NCBI GenBank assembly: GCA_039989475.1
Contig: JBDXHU010000002.1
Coordinates: 682,001 to 746,000, forward strand
Direction: 5' to 3'
Length of the DNA: 64,000 nucleotides
From: JBDXHU01 sp039989475
Lineage (GTDB): Bacteria; Pseudomonadota; Gammaproteobacteria; Pseudomonadales; Halieaceae
The translations under genes were made by a program, and so were the position numbers. The notes under the pieces were generated by a model that did no database searches, was not told the origin of the DNA, and saw nothing but the letters and a program-made list of their open reading frames with translations. Below are positions 7,768-17,364 of this stretch, piece after piece. Position 1 is the stretch's first letter. The number at the start of each line of letters is the position of its first letter.

Positions 7768-10705
7768 TGCGGTCTAGCAGAAGCTGGGCTTCCTGTTGCT
7801 GGGATTCACTACCATCCTGCTGGACTTCGTCGAGTATGCTGCGAGCGCCATCGTGATCGCCCATGTCAATGTAGGCCCGGGCCAGATCCAGCTTGGTGGC
7901 TATTTCGTCACCATCTGCGGCAAATACCAGTCCTTCGCCATTGCTGTCCTCACCTTCTGCCGGGGCTTCACCTTCCAGTGACAAATCGCCTGCGGGCACA
8001 TCAAGCTCGAGGGCTTCCAGATCGGCCTCACTATCCAGTTCAACCACATCCAGATCAGCTGCGGCACTGTCGAGTTCCATTAAGCCAGGCTCATCATCGG
8101 TGCCGGTGTCGAGTTCGAAGCTATCCTCATCGTCACCCAGGGCCTTACTCAGGTCATCCAGGCTGGAACTCAGCTCCGACTCATCTCCCTCTATCTCCAG
8201 GCCACCGAAATTAGCTGTTTGTTCTTCTTCAGCCGGTGCCAGCTCAAGTTCAGTACCGCCATCGGCATCATCAGAATCCATCGACTCCAGCTCAAGTTCC
8301 GGCAGGTCGATGCTTCCAAGGTCAGTATCCTCTGCGTTATCAGCAGTCGACTCAAAGTTATCCATATCGAAGCTGTCGAGATCAGATTCGATCTCAAGTT
8401 CATCCAGACCGGCTTCTGCAGGGGCGGGCTCATCGTCAGACGCGAGGTCTTCGAGTTCCAGTTCCATGCCAGCTGCATCGGTGTCAGCGTCCAGTTCCAG
8501 ATCCAGCCCACCATCTGCATCGTCCAGATCCAGGGACAAGTCATCAGCCGGGCCTGCTGCGGCGGAATCGTCCGCTCCGGGCTCACCGACATCATCCAGA
8601 CCCATGTCCAGATCCAGGTCAACCGCATCCAGATCAGCGTCCAGGCCATCATCCGCCAGCGCCAGTTCAGAATCGTCGCCGAGATCGTCATCCAGGGAGA
8701 AACCAGGCTCACTCGCGCCCTCTTCATCCATACCCAGGTCAACCGAGGCAAACTCGGGCATTTCCACATCCGTCGCGGCAGAGATAGGTTCGGCAAATTC
8801 CTGCGCAGAGGCCAAATCATCAGCACTGAGTGCCGGCGGCGGCAGATCGTTCAGCCACACCTCACCACCGTCGACGGCATCAAGCAGGGAGCGCGCGCGC
8901 TGCAATACGGTCTCATCACCAATAACCTGCAGGTCCGCGTATTGCTGCTGGAACTCCTCGCTCTCGACCATTTCGACGCAAGCCTCCATCAGCTTCATAC
9001 GGTAGTCCGTATTCAGTGGCTCTACGTTAATTGCTGCCTTTAACAGGTCCACAGCCTGCGGGAATCGACCGTAGGCGATATAGATGTCCGCCTCTGCCAG
9101 CGCATCACCCGATTCGAACTGGGCTGCATAGGCATCTTCGTCAGGTGCGGAGGAGAATGTGGAGATTTGTTCCTCTTGCTCCCCCGCTCCTTCCGTATCC
9201 TCATCAAACTCGTCTACCACCAGGTCATCATCGCTGACCAGTTCAACGCCGGCAAACTCGTCATCTTCATCTGCGGCGCCCCGCAGTGGCAGGGGCTGAT
9301 CACCGCGTCCGGGTAGCTTGATACCAATCTTGTCACGCAGCATCCAGACCACGGCCAGCACCAGCAACAACAGCGCAGCCACGATATAAATCAGGTAGTC
9401 CATCACCATGTCGACAATACCCGGCTCGGGCATTGGAGCGGGTGCAGGTGCGGGCGCCGGCTCGGGTTCAGGCTCTGGCTGGCTGTCCACGATCTCAGTT
9501 TCAGTGCCATCAGCAATCGGGTCGGGAAGTGCTTCAATAGCCCCTTCCTGCTGATCAATCGCTTGCATGTCAAGCTCACCACCAGCATCACCAAGAGCCT
9601 GCTGCAGGGCGGCGATCTGGTCGTCTTTGAGAGCAATCAGCCGCTCTTGCATTTGCATCTGCTGCTCAACAGAACCGAGGCGCGCTTCCAGGTCATCATT
9701 GTCTCGCCGGGCCCGGTCCAGATCTTCCATGCGGGCACTGAGGTCACCGGATCTGATAGCCTCACCGCCGCTATCGACGCCGGCAATCTGCAGGTGGCCA
9801 TCCTCTTCATCTGAACCGGCCACACCGTAACTGTCGCGTCCTTCAGAAGCATCCATGCGCGTATCAATACCGGCCAGGTTATCCTGCCAGGCCTGCTCGT
9901 GGTCAGCGACTTTCGCTACCGCTTGCTCAAAGGGCAGCTCGGAGATTTGGGCGCTGTCGGGCAGGCGCAGCACATAACCCGCCTTGAGCCGATTAATGTT
10001 GCCGCGAATAAATGCTTCCGGATTTAGCCGCTGTATATCCAGCATGGTCTGCTGAACACTGGCACCTGCAGGTCGCGAACGACTGGCAATACGCCACATT
10101 GTGTCATTGCGCTGAACCAGGTATTCGGCACCCGCCGCAGGCATTTCCTGCGCATTGGCGCCATATTCACGTTGGCTCTTGATTGCGGCACGAGTCGCCT
10201 CTTCAGTTTGCTGTGCCTTTTGCGCCTGCTCTTGTGCCTCGGCCTCTGCCCGTCGACTGGCAGTTGTCGGCGCCGCTGCGCGTGCGGTGATACCGCTGCC
10301 GGGGCCGGCGAATAAAGGCGGGTCCAGCAATACCGCATATTCACGTAACAGGCGACCGGTGGGCCAGCGCGCCTCAATGATGAAATCCAGGTAGGGTTCA
10401 CGAACAGGATCGACCGAGCTGATAAGCAGGCGACTGACGCCGTCTTCACCAACTTCAATCTCAAATGTCAGATTGGTAAGAAAGTACTCACGGGCAACGC
10501 CCGCGCGCTCAAAGTCCTCGCGGGTCGCAAGACGCACCTTGACCTGCCCGGGATCGAGTTCTTCGGTCTCCAGCAAGTCCACCTGAGCCTTGAAAGGTTC
10601 ATTGAGGTAGGATTCAAGGGTAAGGTCGCCAAGTCCCACGGCTAAACCCACGCCCGGACTCAAGAGTCCGAGAACGAGAAGCACCGACGCCCACTTACGC
10701 TTCAT
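7760..10705 (-). CDS. fimV: FimV/HubP-type polar hub protein (LysM, transmembrane, acidic repeats, TPR end)
   Basis: FimV-family proteins anchor at the cell pole, bind peptidoglycan and support type IV pilus assembly, twitching and cAMP signalling in Pseudomonas. This 981-residue protein has a signal peptide (about 1-22), the FimV N-terminal domain, a LysM domain (about 193-250), a coiled coil (about 318-375), an EP/AP-rich linker, one transmembrane helix (about 433-456), a very acidic Asp/Glu/Leu-rich cytoplasmic region, and a C-terminal FimV/TPR segment ending QLLLDRID. AAGG lies 7 bp before the ATG. It sits between asd and truA as in Pseudomonas. The distant pilin cluster at 50.6 kb is a plausible partner. 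Confidence 0.95.
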   Translation of the reverse strand: MKRKWASVLLVLGLLSPGVGLAVGLGDLTLESYLNEPFKAQVDLLETEELDPGQVKVRLATREDFERAGVAREYFLTNLTFEIEVGEDGVSRLLISSVDPVREPYLDFIIEARWPTGRLLREYAVLLDPPLFAGPGSGITARAAAPTTASRRAEAEAQEQAQKAQQTEEATRAAIKSQREYGANAQEMPAAGAEYLVQRNDTMWRIASRSRPAGASVQQTMLDIQRLNPEAFIRGNINRLKAGYVLRLPDSAQISELPFEQAVAKVADHEQAWQDNLAGIDTRMDASEGRDSYGVAGSDEEDGHLQIAGVDSGGEAIRSGDLSARMEDLDRARRDNDDLEARLGSVEQQMQMQERLIALKDDQIAALQQALGDAGGELDMQAIDQQEGAIEALPDPIADGTETEIVDSQPEPEPEPAPAPAPAPMPEPGIVDMVMDYLIYIVAALLLLVLAVVWMLRDKIGIKLPGRGDQPLPLRGAADEDDEFAGVELVSDDDLVVDEFDEDTEGAGEQEEQISTFSSAPDEDAYAAQFESGDALAEADIYIAYGRFPQAVDLLKAAINVEPLNTDYRMKLMEACVEMVESEEFQQQYADLQVIGDETVLQRARSLLDAVDGGEVWLNDLPPPALSADDLASAQEFAEPISAATDVEMPEFASVDLGMDEEGASEPGFSLDDDLGDDSELALADDGLDADLDAVDLDLDMGLDDVGEPGADDSAAAGPADDLSLDLDDADGGLDLELDADTDAAGMELELEDLASDDEPAPAEAGLDELEIESDLDSFDMDNFESTADNAEDTDLGSIDLPELELESMDSDDADGGTELELAPAEEEQTANFGGLEIEGDESELSSSLDDLSKALGDDEDSFELDTGTDDEPGLMELDSAAADLDVVELDSEADLEALELDVPAGDLSLEGEAPAEGEDSNGEGLVFAADGDEIATKLDLARAYIDMGDHDGARSILDEVQQDGSESQQQEAQLLLDRID

Positions 10706-10867
10706 ATAATCGCCTTATTATTCTAATAACCCGTTTCACCGCTTTCCCCTAGAGAACGGTTTTTACACCAACCACTACTTCAAGCACGTTAAACCTGGTT
10801 AAGGTCCCTGTTAGGTTTAAAACGGTAAAACCTAGAATATTCCTGTACTTACGGACGTAAGTATCTT
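10706..10867. promoter_or_regulatory. asd-fimV intergenic region with two inverted repeats
   Basis: The 162-bp gap is AT-rich compared with the genes around it. It holds TAGGTTT/AAACCTA arms at 10812-10834 and TACTTACG/CGTAAGTA arms at 10846-10863, the latter directly after the asd stop. Neither is followed by a T tract on the minus strand, so they are not clear intrinsic terminators. The region probably contains the fimV promoter, but I could not identify -35 and -10 boxes with confidence. Confidence 0.45.
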
Positions 10868-11890
10868 TTATAAATATGTTTTTAGCAAGCACTCTGCTAT
10901 TTGGACACTATTGAGTGCGGCGCCCTTCCTGACGTTATCCGAGACAACCCACAGATCGAGACCCCGGGGATGGGAAATGTCTTCCCGAATTCGACCCACG
11001 TAAACCGGATCGTTGCCGGCACAATCGCCTACCGGCGTGGGGTATCCGCCATCGCTGTGCTCATCCATCAGCTCAATCCCCGCTGCAGATTGCAGTAACT
11101 CCCGCGCTTCCAGGGCGCTTATGGGATCCCGGGTCTCCAGGTGCACCGCTTCAGAGTGGCCGAAAAACACCGGCACCCGCACACAGGTGGGGTTTACCTG
11201 AATATCCTCGTCGGCGAAAATCTTGCGGGTTTCCCAAACCATCTTCATTTCTTCCCGGGTGTAGCCATTTTCCTGGAAGGTATCAATATGGGGCAAGACG
11301 TTAAACGCTATCTGTTTGGGGTAAACGTCACATTCGGCGGGTTTGCCGTTAAGCAGGCGCGCCGTTTGCCCGGCCAACTCCTCGATGGCCTGTTTGCCAG
11401 TGCCCGATACAGCCTGATAGGTACAGACATTAATTCGTTCAATGCCCACCGCGTCGTAGATGGGTTTCAGTGCCACCAGCATCTGGATGGTGGAGCAGTT
11501 GGGGTTGGCAATAATATTGCGCGTCGTATAGCCGGCAATGGCCTCCTCGTTGACCTCGGGCACCACCAGTGGAATGTCCTCATCGCGACGGAAGTGCGAG
11601 GTGTTGTCTATCACGATGCATCCAGCCGCGGCCGCTATAGGCGCAAATTCCTCAGAAATACTGCCGCCTGCCGAAAACAGCCCTATTTGAACCTGGCTGA
11701 AATCGAACTCTGCCAGGTCTTGCACGGCAATAGATTTACCGCGAAAACTGACCGTCTTGCCAACCGAGCGCTCACTCGCGAGGGGATAGAGAGTCCCGAC
11801 CGGGAACTTGCGCTCCTCCAGAATAGAGATCATCACCTCGCCAACGGCGCCGGTGGCTCCTACTACTGCGACATCTACCTGTTCAGGCAT
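10868..11890 (-). CDS. asd: Aspartate-semialdehyde dehydrogenase
   Basis: Asd reduces aspartyl-4-phosphate with NADPH to aspartate semialdehyde, the branch point to lysine/DAP, methionine and threonine. The 340-residue product shows the Rossmann motif [14 protein letters not shown], the catalytic-Cys segment [11 protein letters not shown], and [12 protein letters not shown]. It is the shorter type also found in Gram-positives and in the leuB-asd-fimV locus of pseudomonads. Its start overlaps the leuB stop by 8 bp, so it is likely part of the leuCDB-asd transcription unit. Confidence 0.95.
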   Translation of the reverse strand: MPEQVDVAVVGATGAVGEVMISILEERKFPVGTLYPLASERSVGKTVSFRGKSIAVQDLAEFDFSQVQIGLFSAGGSISEEFAPIAAAAGCIVIDNTSHFRRDEDIPLVVPEVNEEAIAGYTTRNIIANPNCSTIQMLVALKPIYDAVGIERINVCTYQAVSGTGKQAIEELAGQTARLLNGKPAECDVYPKQIAFNVLPHIDTFQENGYTREEMKMVWETRKIFADEDIQVNPTCVRVPVFFGHSEAVHLETRDPISALEARELLQSAAGIELMDEHSDGGYPTPVGDCAGNDPVYVGRIREDISHPRGLDLWVVSDNVRKGAALNSVQIAECLLKTYL

Positions 11891-12965
11891 CAGACAACTC
11901 CTCTACCACGGCATCACCCATTGTGACCGTGTTCACTAATTCGGTACCCGGCGTGTGAATATCAGCGGTGCGCAAGCCGCGATCCAGCACCACACTGACT
12001 GCCGCCTCTATCGCCGCTGCCGCCTCTGGCTGCTCCAGCGAATAACGCAGCATCATCGCCACTGACAAAACCGTTGCCAGGGGATTGGCCTTACCCTGCC
12101 CGGCAATATCCGGCGCCGAGCCATGACAGGGCTCGTACATGCCCCTACCCTGTTGATCCAGCGAAGCCGAAGGCAGCATGCCGATTGAACCGGTAAGCAT
12201 GGCCGCGGCGTCGGAGAGAATGTCGCCGAACATATTGCCGGTGACCAGCACGTCAAACTGCTTGGGCGCCATCACCAGCTGCATGGCCGCATTGTCCACG
12301 TACATGTGAGACAACTCCACGTGCGGGTACTCCGGCGCCAGGCTGTCCATGACCTCGCGCCACAGCACGGTCACCTCCAGCACATTGGACTTGTCGACCG
12401 AGCACAGGCGACCATTGCGCCTGGCAGCAGACTCGAACGCAAGCCGACCGATCCGCTCAATTTCCGACTCGCTGTAAACGTAGGTGTTATAGCCCTGCCG
12501 CTCGCCGCTCTCCAGGGTCCTGATGCCCCGCGGCTCACCAAAATAAATACCGCCGGTGAGCTCCCGCACAATCAGGATATCCAGGCCCGACACGACCTCG
12601 GGCTTGAGGCTGGAGGCATCTGCCAGCTGCGGGTACAACAGTGCCGGGCGCAGGTTCCCAAACAAGTCCAGTTCAGAGCGTATGGCCAACAGCCCACGCT
12701 CCGGACGCAACTCGCGCTCAACTGCGTCCCAACGCGGACCACCCACCGCGCCCAGCAGAATCGCGTCGGAGGCGCGGGCCAGGGCCAGGGTCTCCTCGGG
12801 TAAGGGCTTACCGGTAGCGTCCAGGGCAGCGCCACCCAACAAGCCTTGCTGCAAGTGCAGGTCCAGCTTAAAACGCTGCATCGCTGTCTCCAGCACCCGC
12901 TGCGCCTGGCTTACAATTTCCGGACCAATACCATCGCCGGGTAAAATCAGTACCTGCTGTGTCAT
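11883..12965 (-). CDS. leuB: 3-isopropylmalate dehydrogenase
   Basis: LeuB oxidatively decarboxylates 3-isopropylmalate with NAD+, the third step of leucine synthesis. From the chosen ATG the protein begins [18 protein letters not shown], the family's normal N-terminus. Further markers are [25 protein letters not shown] and [13 protein letters not shown]. In-frame codons extend the frame 29 residues upstream into leuD, but that extension is not conserved in character, and the ATG at 12965 lies 13 bp after the leuD stop. Length is about 360 residues, as expected. Confidence 0.96.
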   Translation of the reverse strand: MTQQVLILPGDGIGPEIVSQAQRVLETAMQRFKLDLHLQQGLLGGAALDATGKPLPEETLALARASDAILLGAVGGPRWDAVERELRPERGLLAIRSELDLFGNLRPALLYPQLADASSLKPEVVSGLDILIVRELTGGIYFGEPRGIRTLESGERQGYNTYVYSESEIERIGRLAFESAARRNGRLCSVDKSNVLEVTVLWREVMDSLAPEYPHVELSHMYVDNAAMQLVMAPKQFDVLVTGNMFGDILSDAAAMLTGSIGMLPSASLDQQGRGMYEPCHGSAPDIAGQGKANPLATVLSVAMMLRYSLEQPEAAAAIEAAVSVVLDRGLRTADIHTPGTELVNTVTMGDAVVEELSDA

Positions 12966-12978
12966 AACATTCCCAAGT

Positions 12979-13626
12979 TTATTTGATGGCATCAAACAGC
13001 CAGGGAGAGCTTTCCCTGGCCGCACTTTCATAGCGCTGAATCGCCTCTGCATGCTCCAGGGTCAGCCCAATATCATCCAGGCCATGGAGCAGGCAGTAGC
13101 GGCGGAACTCATCTACCTCGAAGTCAAACTGCTCGCCATCAGCTGTGGTGACGCACTGCTGCTCCAGGTCAATGGTGAGCTGGTAGCCCTCCGCCGCGTA
13201 CATGGCGTCAAACAACTTATCTACCTGCGCGGATGAGAGCACTATGGGCAGGACACCATTCTTGAAGCAGTTGTTATAGAAAATATCCGCATAACTGGGC
13301 GCAATAACGGCGCGGAAACCGTAATCCTCCAGTGCCCAGGGAGCGTGCTCGCGACTGGATCCACAGCCAAAGTTTTCCCGGGCCAGCAGTATCGAGGCTC
13401 CCTGGTAACGGGGAAAGTTGAGCGGGAAATCCGGGTTCAGGGGGCGCTGGCTGCAGTCCACGCCCGGTTGGCCCTCGTCCAGATAGCGCACTTCGTCGAA
13501 CAGGTTGGGGCCAAAGCCACTGCGCTTGATGGACTTCAGGAACTGCTTGGGAATAATCATATCGGTGTCGACATTGGCACGGTCCATCGGGGCAAGCACG
13601 CCGCTGTGTACAGTAAAGCTCTTCAT
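12979..13626 (-). CDS. leuD: 3-isopropylmalate dehydratase small subunit
   Basis: LeuD is the swivelling-domain partner of LeuC; together they isomerise 2- to 3-isopropylmalate. The 215-residue protein starts [30 protein letters not shown] in pattern, has [14 protein letters not shown], and a complete C-terminus. The gap to leuC is 27 bp and an AGGAGA element precedes the ATG. Single intact copy in the expected position. Confidence 0.96.
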   Translation of the reverse strand: MKSFTVHSGVLAPMDRANVDTDMIIPKQFLKSIKRSGFGPNLFDEVRYLDEGQPGVDCSQRPLNPDFPLNFPRYQGASILLARENFGCGSSREHAPWALEDYGFRAVIAPSYADIFYNNCFKNGVLPIVLSSAQVDKLFDAMYAAEGYQLTIDLEQQCVTTADGEQFDFEVDEFRRYCLLHGLDDIGLTLEHAEAIQRYESAARESSPWLFDAIK

Positions 13627-13653
13627 ACAAATTCTCCTCTCAGGTGCCGCCGT

Positions 13654-15075
13654 TCAGGCCAGCTCGCGCACATCAATAAAATGGCCGGCAATGGCAGCGG
13701 CTGCGGCCATGGCCGGACTCACCAGGTGAGTGCGACCACCAAAACCCTGGCGCCCCTCGAAATTACGATTTGAGGTCGAGGCACAATGCTCACCCGCCCC
13801 GAGCTTGTCTGCATTCATCGCCAGGCACATGGAACAACCCGGATCACGCCACTCCATCCCGGCTTCGACAAATATACGGTCCAGGCCCTCGGCTTCCGCC
13901 TGCGCCTTGACTGAGCCGGATCCCGGCACCACCAGCGCCTGGTTGATACTGTCGGCAATATGCCTGCCGGCGACCACCGCGGCTGCTTCACGCAAATCCT
14001 CGATCCGCGAATTGGTACAGGAGCCGATAAAAACCTTGTCGGGGCGGATCTGGGTAATCGGCTGGCCCGCCTCCAGCCCCATGTACTCCAGCGCCCGCTC
14101 TACTGCCTGGCGCCGGGAGGCATCGGTGATGCTGGCCGGATCAGGTAGCGTGGCATCGACCGGCAACACCATCTCCGGTGAGGTGCCCCAGGTCACCTGG
14201 GGACTGATATCTTCGCCACGCAATTCCAGTACACGGTCAAATTTCGCCTCCTCGTCAGAGTGCAAAAGGCGCCAGCTTGCCTGCGCCTGCTCCCATTCCT
14301 CGCCCGCGGGCGCATAGGGCTTGCCCTTAACATAGTCCAGGGTAGTGTCGTCGACCGCTACCAGGCCGATGCGTGCGCCGGCCTCGATGGCCATATTGCA
14401 CACCGTCATGCGCCCTTCCATGCTCATGTCGCGAATAACATCGCCACCAAACTCTATCGCGTGGCCAGTACCGCCGGCGGTGCCGATTTTGCCTATCACC
14501 GCCAACACCACATCCTTGGGGCTGACACCGGCTCCCAATTTGCCGTCGATGCGCACCAGCATGTTCTTCATCTTTTGCTGCACCAGGCACTGGGTGGCCA
14601 GCACATGCTCCACCTCGGAGGTGCCTATGCCCTGCGCCATAGCGCCAAGCGCGCCATGAGTGGCTGTGTGGGAGTCCCCGCAAACCACCGTCATGCCGGG
14701 CAGGGTCGCGCCCAGTTCGGGGCCAATCACGTGCACAATGCCCTGGCGCTGGTCATTGATTTCAAATTCCAGGATGTCGAAATCGCGGCAGTTGTCGTCC
14801 AGCGTCTGCACCTGTATTTGCGACACCGGGTCGGCGATCGCCGCCACCCCGCCGCGGCGCTCGGCCTGCTCAGTAGGGACATTGTGATCCGGGGTGGCAA
14901 GGTTGGCGTCCAGTCTCCAGGGCTTGCGGCCCGCCAGTCGCAAGCCTTCAAAGGCCTGCGGCGAGGTCACCTCGTGCAGCAGGTGGCGGTCAATATAGAT
15001 AAGTGCCGAGCCGTCATCCCGGGCCACTACCAGGTGTGAATCCCAGAGTTTGTCGTACAGGGTTTTTGCCGTCAT
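13654..15075 (-). CDS. leuC: 3-isopropylmalate dehydratase large subunit
   Basis: LeuC carries the [4Fe-4S] cluster of isopropylmalate isomerase. The 473-residue protein has [33 protein letters not shown] and [10 protein letters not shown], which include the cluster cysteines, and an aconitase-type fold throughout. It is the first gene of leuCDB-asd and is transcribed away from a LysR gene across a 133-bp intergenic region containing an LTTR-type box, so regulation by that protein is likely. Confidence 0.96.
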   Translation of the reverse strand: MTAKTLYDKLWDSHLVVARDDGSALIYIDRHLLHEVTSPQAFEGLRLAGRKPWRLDANLATPDHNVPTEQAERRGGVAAIADPVSQIQVQTLDDNCRDFDILEFEINDQRQGIVHVIGPELGATLPGMTVVCGDSHTATHGALGAMAQGIGTSEVEHVLATQCLVQQKMKNMLVRIDGKLGAGVSPKDVVLAVIGKIGTAGGTGHAIEFGGDVIRDMSMEGRMTVCNMAIEAGARIGLVAVDDTTLDYVKGKPYAPAGEEWEQAQASWRLLHSDEEAKFDRVLELRGEDISPQVTWGTSPEMVLPVDATLPDPASITDASRRQAVERALEYMGLEAGQPITQIRPDKVFIGSCTNSRIEDLREAAAVVAGRHIADSINQALVVPGSGSVKAQAEAEGLDRIFVEAGMEWRDPGCSMCLAMNADKLGAGEHCASTSNRNFEGRQGFGGRTHLVSPAMAAAAAIAGHFIDVRELA

Positions 15076-15164
15076 CGCATCGCCTCGTGCAGGGCTGAAA
15101 TCATGTGCGGGCCAGTCTATGCCTCGACCACGAATAACACAAAGTCATATTTTTTATGCAAAGC

Positions 15165-15179
15165 ATTCCATATTGGAAT
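15165..15179. promoter_or_regulatory. LysR-type operator-like palindrome between leuC and the LysR gene
   Basis: ATTCCA-TAT-TGGAAT is a perfect interrupted palindrome with T-N11-A geometry, the classic LysR-family box. It is 30 bp upstream of the lysR start and about 90 bp upstream of leuC. It may serve both autoregulation and leuC control; this is inference from position and shape. Confidence 0.6.
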
Positions 15180-15208
15180 AAATAGAACAAAGCCGTACAC
15201 TTGGCCCC

Positions 15209-16069
15209 ATGGATACCCAGAATCTACGCGCCTTTCTCCTGGTTGCGGAGCACAGCTCCTTTTCACTTGCCGCCGAGGAACTGCACTTGACCCAACCCGC
15301 TGTCAGCAAGCGGGTCGCTGCCCTGGAGCAACAACTTGAAATCGCCCTGTTTGACCGCATCGGCCGCCAGGTACGCCTGACCGAGGCGGGTCGCGCGCTA
15401 TTACCCCACGCCCGCAACATTCAACAAAACCTGCGCCAGGCCGAGCAGAGCCTGTTCGATCTCTCGGGGGAAGTCGCCGGTCGCTTGCGTATCGGCACCA
15501 GTCACCATATCGGCCTGCACCGCCTGCCGCCTGTTTTGCGCCGCTTCAGCGACAGCTTTCCCAGTGTCAAACTGGATATCGACTTCATGGACTCGGAGCA
15601 GGCATACGAGGAACTGCTGCGTGGCAGCGTGGAACTGGCTGTCGTCACCCTGGCACCGGAAACCGACAGCAGCATGGTAGCGCGGGCGATTTGGCCGGAC
15701 CCGCTGGATTTTATGGCCGCCGAGGGCCACCCACTGTGTGACTCGCCTCAGGTGAGCCTATCAGAGCTAAGTGAACACCCGGTCATCCTGCCCGGGCTCA
15801 ACACCTATACCGGGCAGATCGCCAAGGCACTGTTCGAGCAACAGGGGCTGAAACTGGATGTGGCGATGTCGACCAATTACCTGGAAACCATCCGCATGAT
15901 GGCCTCGGTTGGCCTCGGCTGGACCCTGCTGCCGCGCTCCATGCTAACCGCGCCCCTGCGCGCAATCGATGTGCCTGCCGAGACTCCACAGCGCGAATTA
16001 GGGCTGATTTACCACCGCGGACGCAGCCTGTCCAACGCGGCGCAGGCCTTTATAGACAATCTCTACTAG
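15209..16069 (+). CDS. LysR-family transcriptional regulator, divergent from leuCDB
   Basis: The 286-residue protein begins MDTQNLRAFLLVAEHSSFS and has the winged helix-turn-helix (AAEELHLTQPAVSKRVAALEQQL, about residues 21-43, here quoted in part) followed by a periplasmic-binding-protein-like effector domain. In Pseudomonas a LysR gene sits in the same divergent position to leuC. The likely role is control of leucine biosynthesis in response to a pathway metabolite, inferred from context only. The 3' end overlaps the convergent thioesterase gene by four bases. Confidence 0.9.
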   Translation: MDTQNLRAFLLVAEHSSFSLAAEELHLTQPAVSKRVAALEQQLEIALFDRIGRQVRLTEAGRALLPHARNIQQNLRQAEQSLFDLSGEVAGRLRIGTSHHIGLHRLPPVLRRFSDSFPSVKLDIDFMDSEQAYEELLRGSVELAVVTLAPETDSSMVARAIWPDPLDFMAAEGHPLCDSPQVSLSELSEHPVILPGLNTYTGQIAKALFEQQGLKLDVAMSTNYLETIRMMASVGLGWTLLPRSMLTAPLRAIDVPAETPQRELGLIYHRGRSLSNAAQAFIDNLY

Positions 16070-16542
16070 GCCTTGTCGGAACCCGGCGGAACACCCTGCA
16101 ACACGGCCAGGCGATCCGGGTTGGTCTCGAAACCGGCGTGGTCCGGCAGGTAAAAACTGCCGCTATAGCGGCAAATCAGGCGCTCACCGGAGCTGATCAC
16201 TCCGCTGCTGAAGCCGACCCGCTTTTTCAGCGTGACCCGGTCGGATTGCGCCTGCAGCCAATCACCCTCGCGGGCGGCTGCAATGAAATCAAAACTCAGG
16301 TTAAGCGTGGGCGCGGCCCTGACCTCGCCGCGAGTGGCATTGATGGCCCAGGATGCGCCTATATCGGCCAGCGTCATCAGCACACCGCCGTGGCAGATAT
16401 CCAGCAGGTTGGTGTGCCGCGCCTGCACGAACATACCCACTGCAGGCACACCCTCATTGCGCCGGTACAGTGGCCGCAAAATATCCGTAAATCCGAGGCC
16501 CTCGGGTAGCTCTTCAAAGTCAGCTGGTACCGCCTTGTGCAT
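16066..16542 (-). CDS. Hotdog-fold thioesterase (PaaI/YigI-like)
   Basis: The 158-residue protein has the 4HBT hotdog core, with LDICHGGVLMTLADIGASWA carrying the HGG turn and the catalytic acidic residue on the central helix, then APTLNLSFDFIAAAREGDWL. Such enzymes hydrolyse acyl-CoA thioesters in the cytoplasm; the substrate cannot be told from sequence. It is convergent with the LysR gene and 21 bp downstream of the flavodoxin-like gene. It is one of two PaaI-type thioesterases in this window. Confidence 0.82.
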   Translation of the reverse strand: MHKAVPADFEELPEGLGFTDILRPLYRRNEGVPAVGMFVQARHTNLLDICHGGVLMTLADIGASWAINATRGEVRAAPTLNLSFDFIAAAREGDWLQAQSDRVTLKKRVGFSSGVISSGERLICRYSGSFYLPDHAGFETNPDRLAVLQGVPPGSDKA

Positions 16543-16563
16543 ACTGTCTCCAATCAGGTTTCG

Positions 16564-17022
16564 TTAGTAAATACCGAGCACTATGCCGGCCGCCAGCGCC
16601 TGACCCAACTCTTCACACTGGGCCTGCATCGCAGTGTTTACCTCGCCGCGCAACAGCAAGGGTTCCGCCACCAGCTTCATGGGCATCCCCGTCATGATCC
16701 TCTGCACCTGCTGGCTGGCGCCGCGCCCATCATTGCCGGCACTGACAATGAGACCGTAGGGCAGGTTAAGCTGCAGCGGCTGGGCCGGGTAAAACACGCG
16801 GTCCAGGAAGTCCTTCATGGCACCGGCCATGGTGCCGGAATTTTCGGCGACTGCTAGCAGCAGCCCGTCACACTGACGCAGGTCTTCAAGGCCGGCATCC
16901 CAGGCGCGCCGCCAGTTGACGACCAGCCCTTCTTCGAGCTGGGCACCGGCCCGCGCCGCAGCTGCGAGTCGCAGGGTGGCCCCGCTTTGTGAGTGATAAA
17001 CGATGAGCAGGTTTTTCGGCAT
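16564..17022 (-). CDS. Flavodoxin-fold NAD(P)H reductase-like protein
   Basis: From the ATG at 17022 the protein starts MPKNLLIVYHSQSGATLRLA, whose HSQSGAT loop is the FMN phosphate-binding site of flavodoxin-like folds. AVAENSGTMAGAMKDFLDR is the second flavin loop, and GLIVSAGNDGRGA follows. At 152 residues it fits NADPH-dependent FMN reductase/flavodoxin-family oxidoreductases. The electron donor and acceptor are unknown. A longer frame reaching 17166 crosses a DnaA-box palindrome and is not likely to be coding. Confidence 0.8.
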   Translation of the reverse strand: MPKNLLIVYHSQSGATLRLAAAARAGAQLEEGLVVNWRRAWDAGLEDLRQCDGLLLAVAENSGTMAGAMKDFLDRVFYPAQPLQLNLPYGLIVSAGNDGRGASQQVQRIMTGMPMKLVAEPLLLRGEVNTAMQAQCEELGQALAAGIVLGIY

Positions 17023-17364
17023 CGCCAATTTTAGGCACAAGCGGCTTCGGATGGCCACACAGGAGGGTAAACAGCGACCCAGCCCGGTCTGACTTATCCA
17101 CAGATTCTGTGGATAAGTTAGTGGATAGTCCATTTGTCCAGAGCCCTGGCAAATATTTTTCACCAACCCTGAAAGCTATTCCAGAAATCACTTTAAGTTG
17201 TTCTTATTGTTTAAATTCAATGACTTAACTGATTTTTTATAGCATATTTCGCAGGCCAATCTCGGAAACTCTATAAATACAGGGGCTTACGCAATCCATG
17301 TGCATAACAATCGGCGGCACTGTAAGTAACTACTGACGGCCTAGCCGGCGTCAATTATGAGCTT
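17023..17364. other. 342-bp AT-rich intergenic region
   Basis: This stretch separates the flavodoxin-like gene from the 3' end of rlmKL. It contains the DnaA-box palindrome at 17092-17118 and a TAGTCCATTTGTCC segment just after it that partly recurs at 24791. GTTTAAATTCAATGACTTAA and other AT-rich runs follow. No gene, and no stem-loop with a T tract, was seen. Confidence 0.6.
17092..17118. repeat. Perfect 27-bp palindrome made of two inverted DnaA boxes
   Basis: The arms ACTTATCCACAGA and TCTGTGGATAAGT flank a single central T. Each arm contains TTATCCACA, the consensus DnaA box, in inverted orientation with 5 bp between the 9-mers. A near-identical copy lies at 32646-32670. The arms are matched at all 13 positions. 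Confidence 0.85.

Noticed and set aside
7893..9005. 370-codon Ser-rich frame antisense to fimV
   Set aside because: The Ser runs are the complement of the Asp/Glu/Leu-rich acidic repeats in FimV; not a separate gene.
17092..17118. Replication origin at the DnaA-box palindrome
   Set aside because: Only two boxes, no dnaA/dnaN/gidA genes and no box cluster; an origin needs more. Kept as a repeat or regulatory element.
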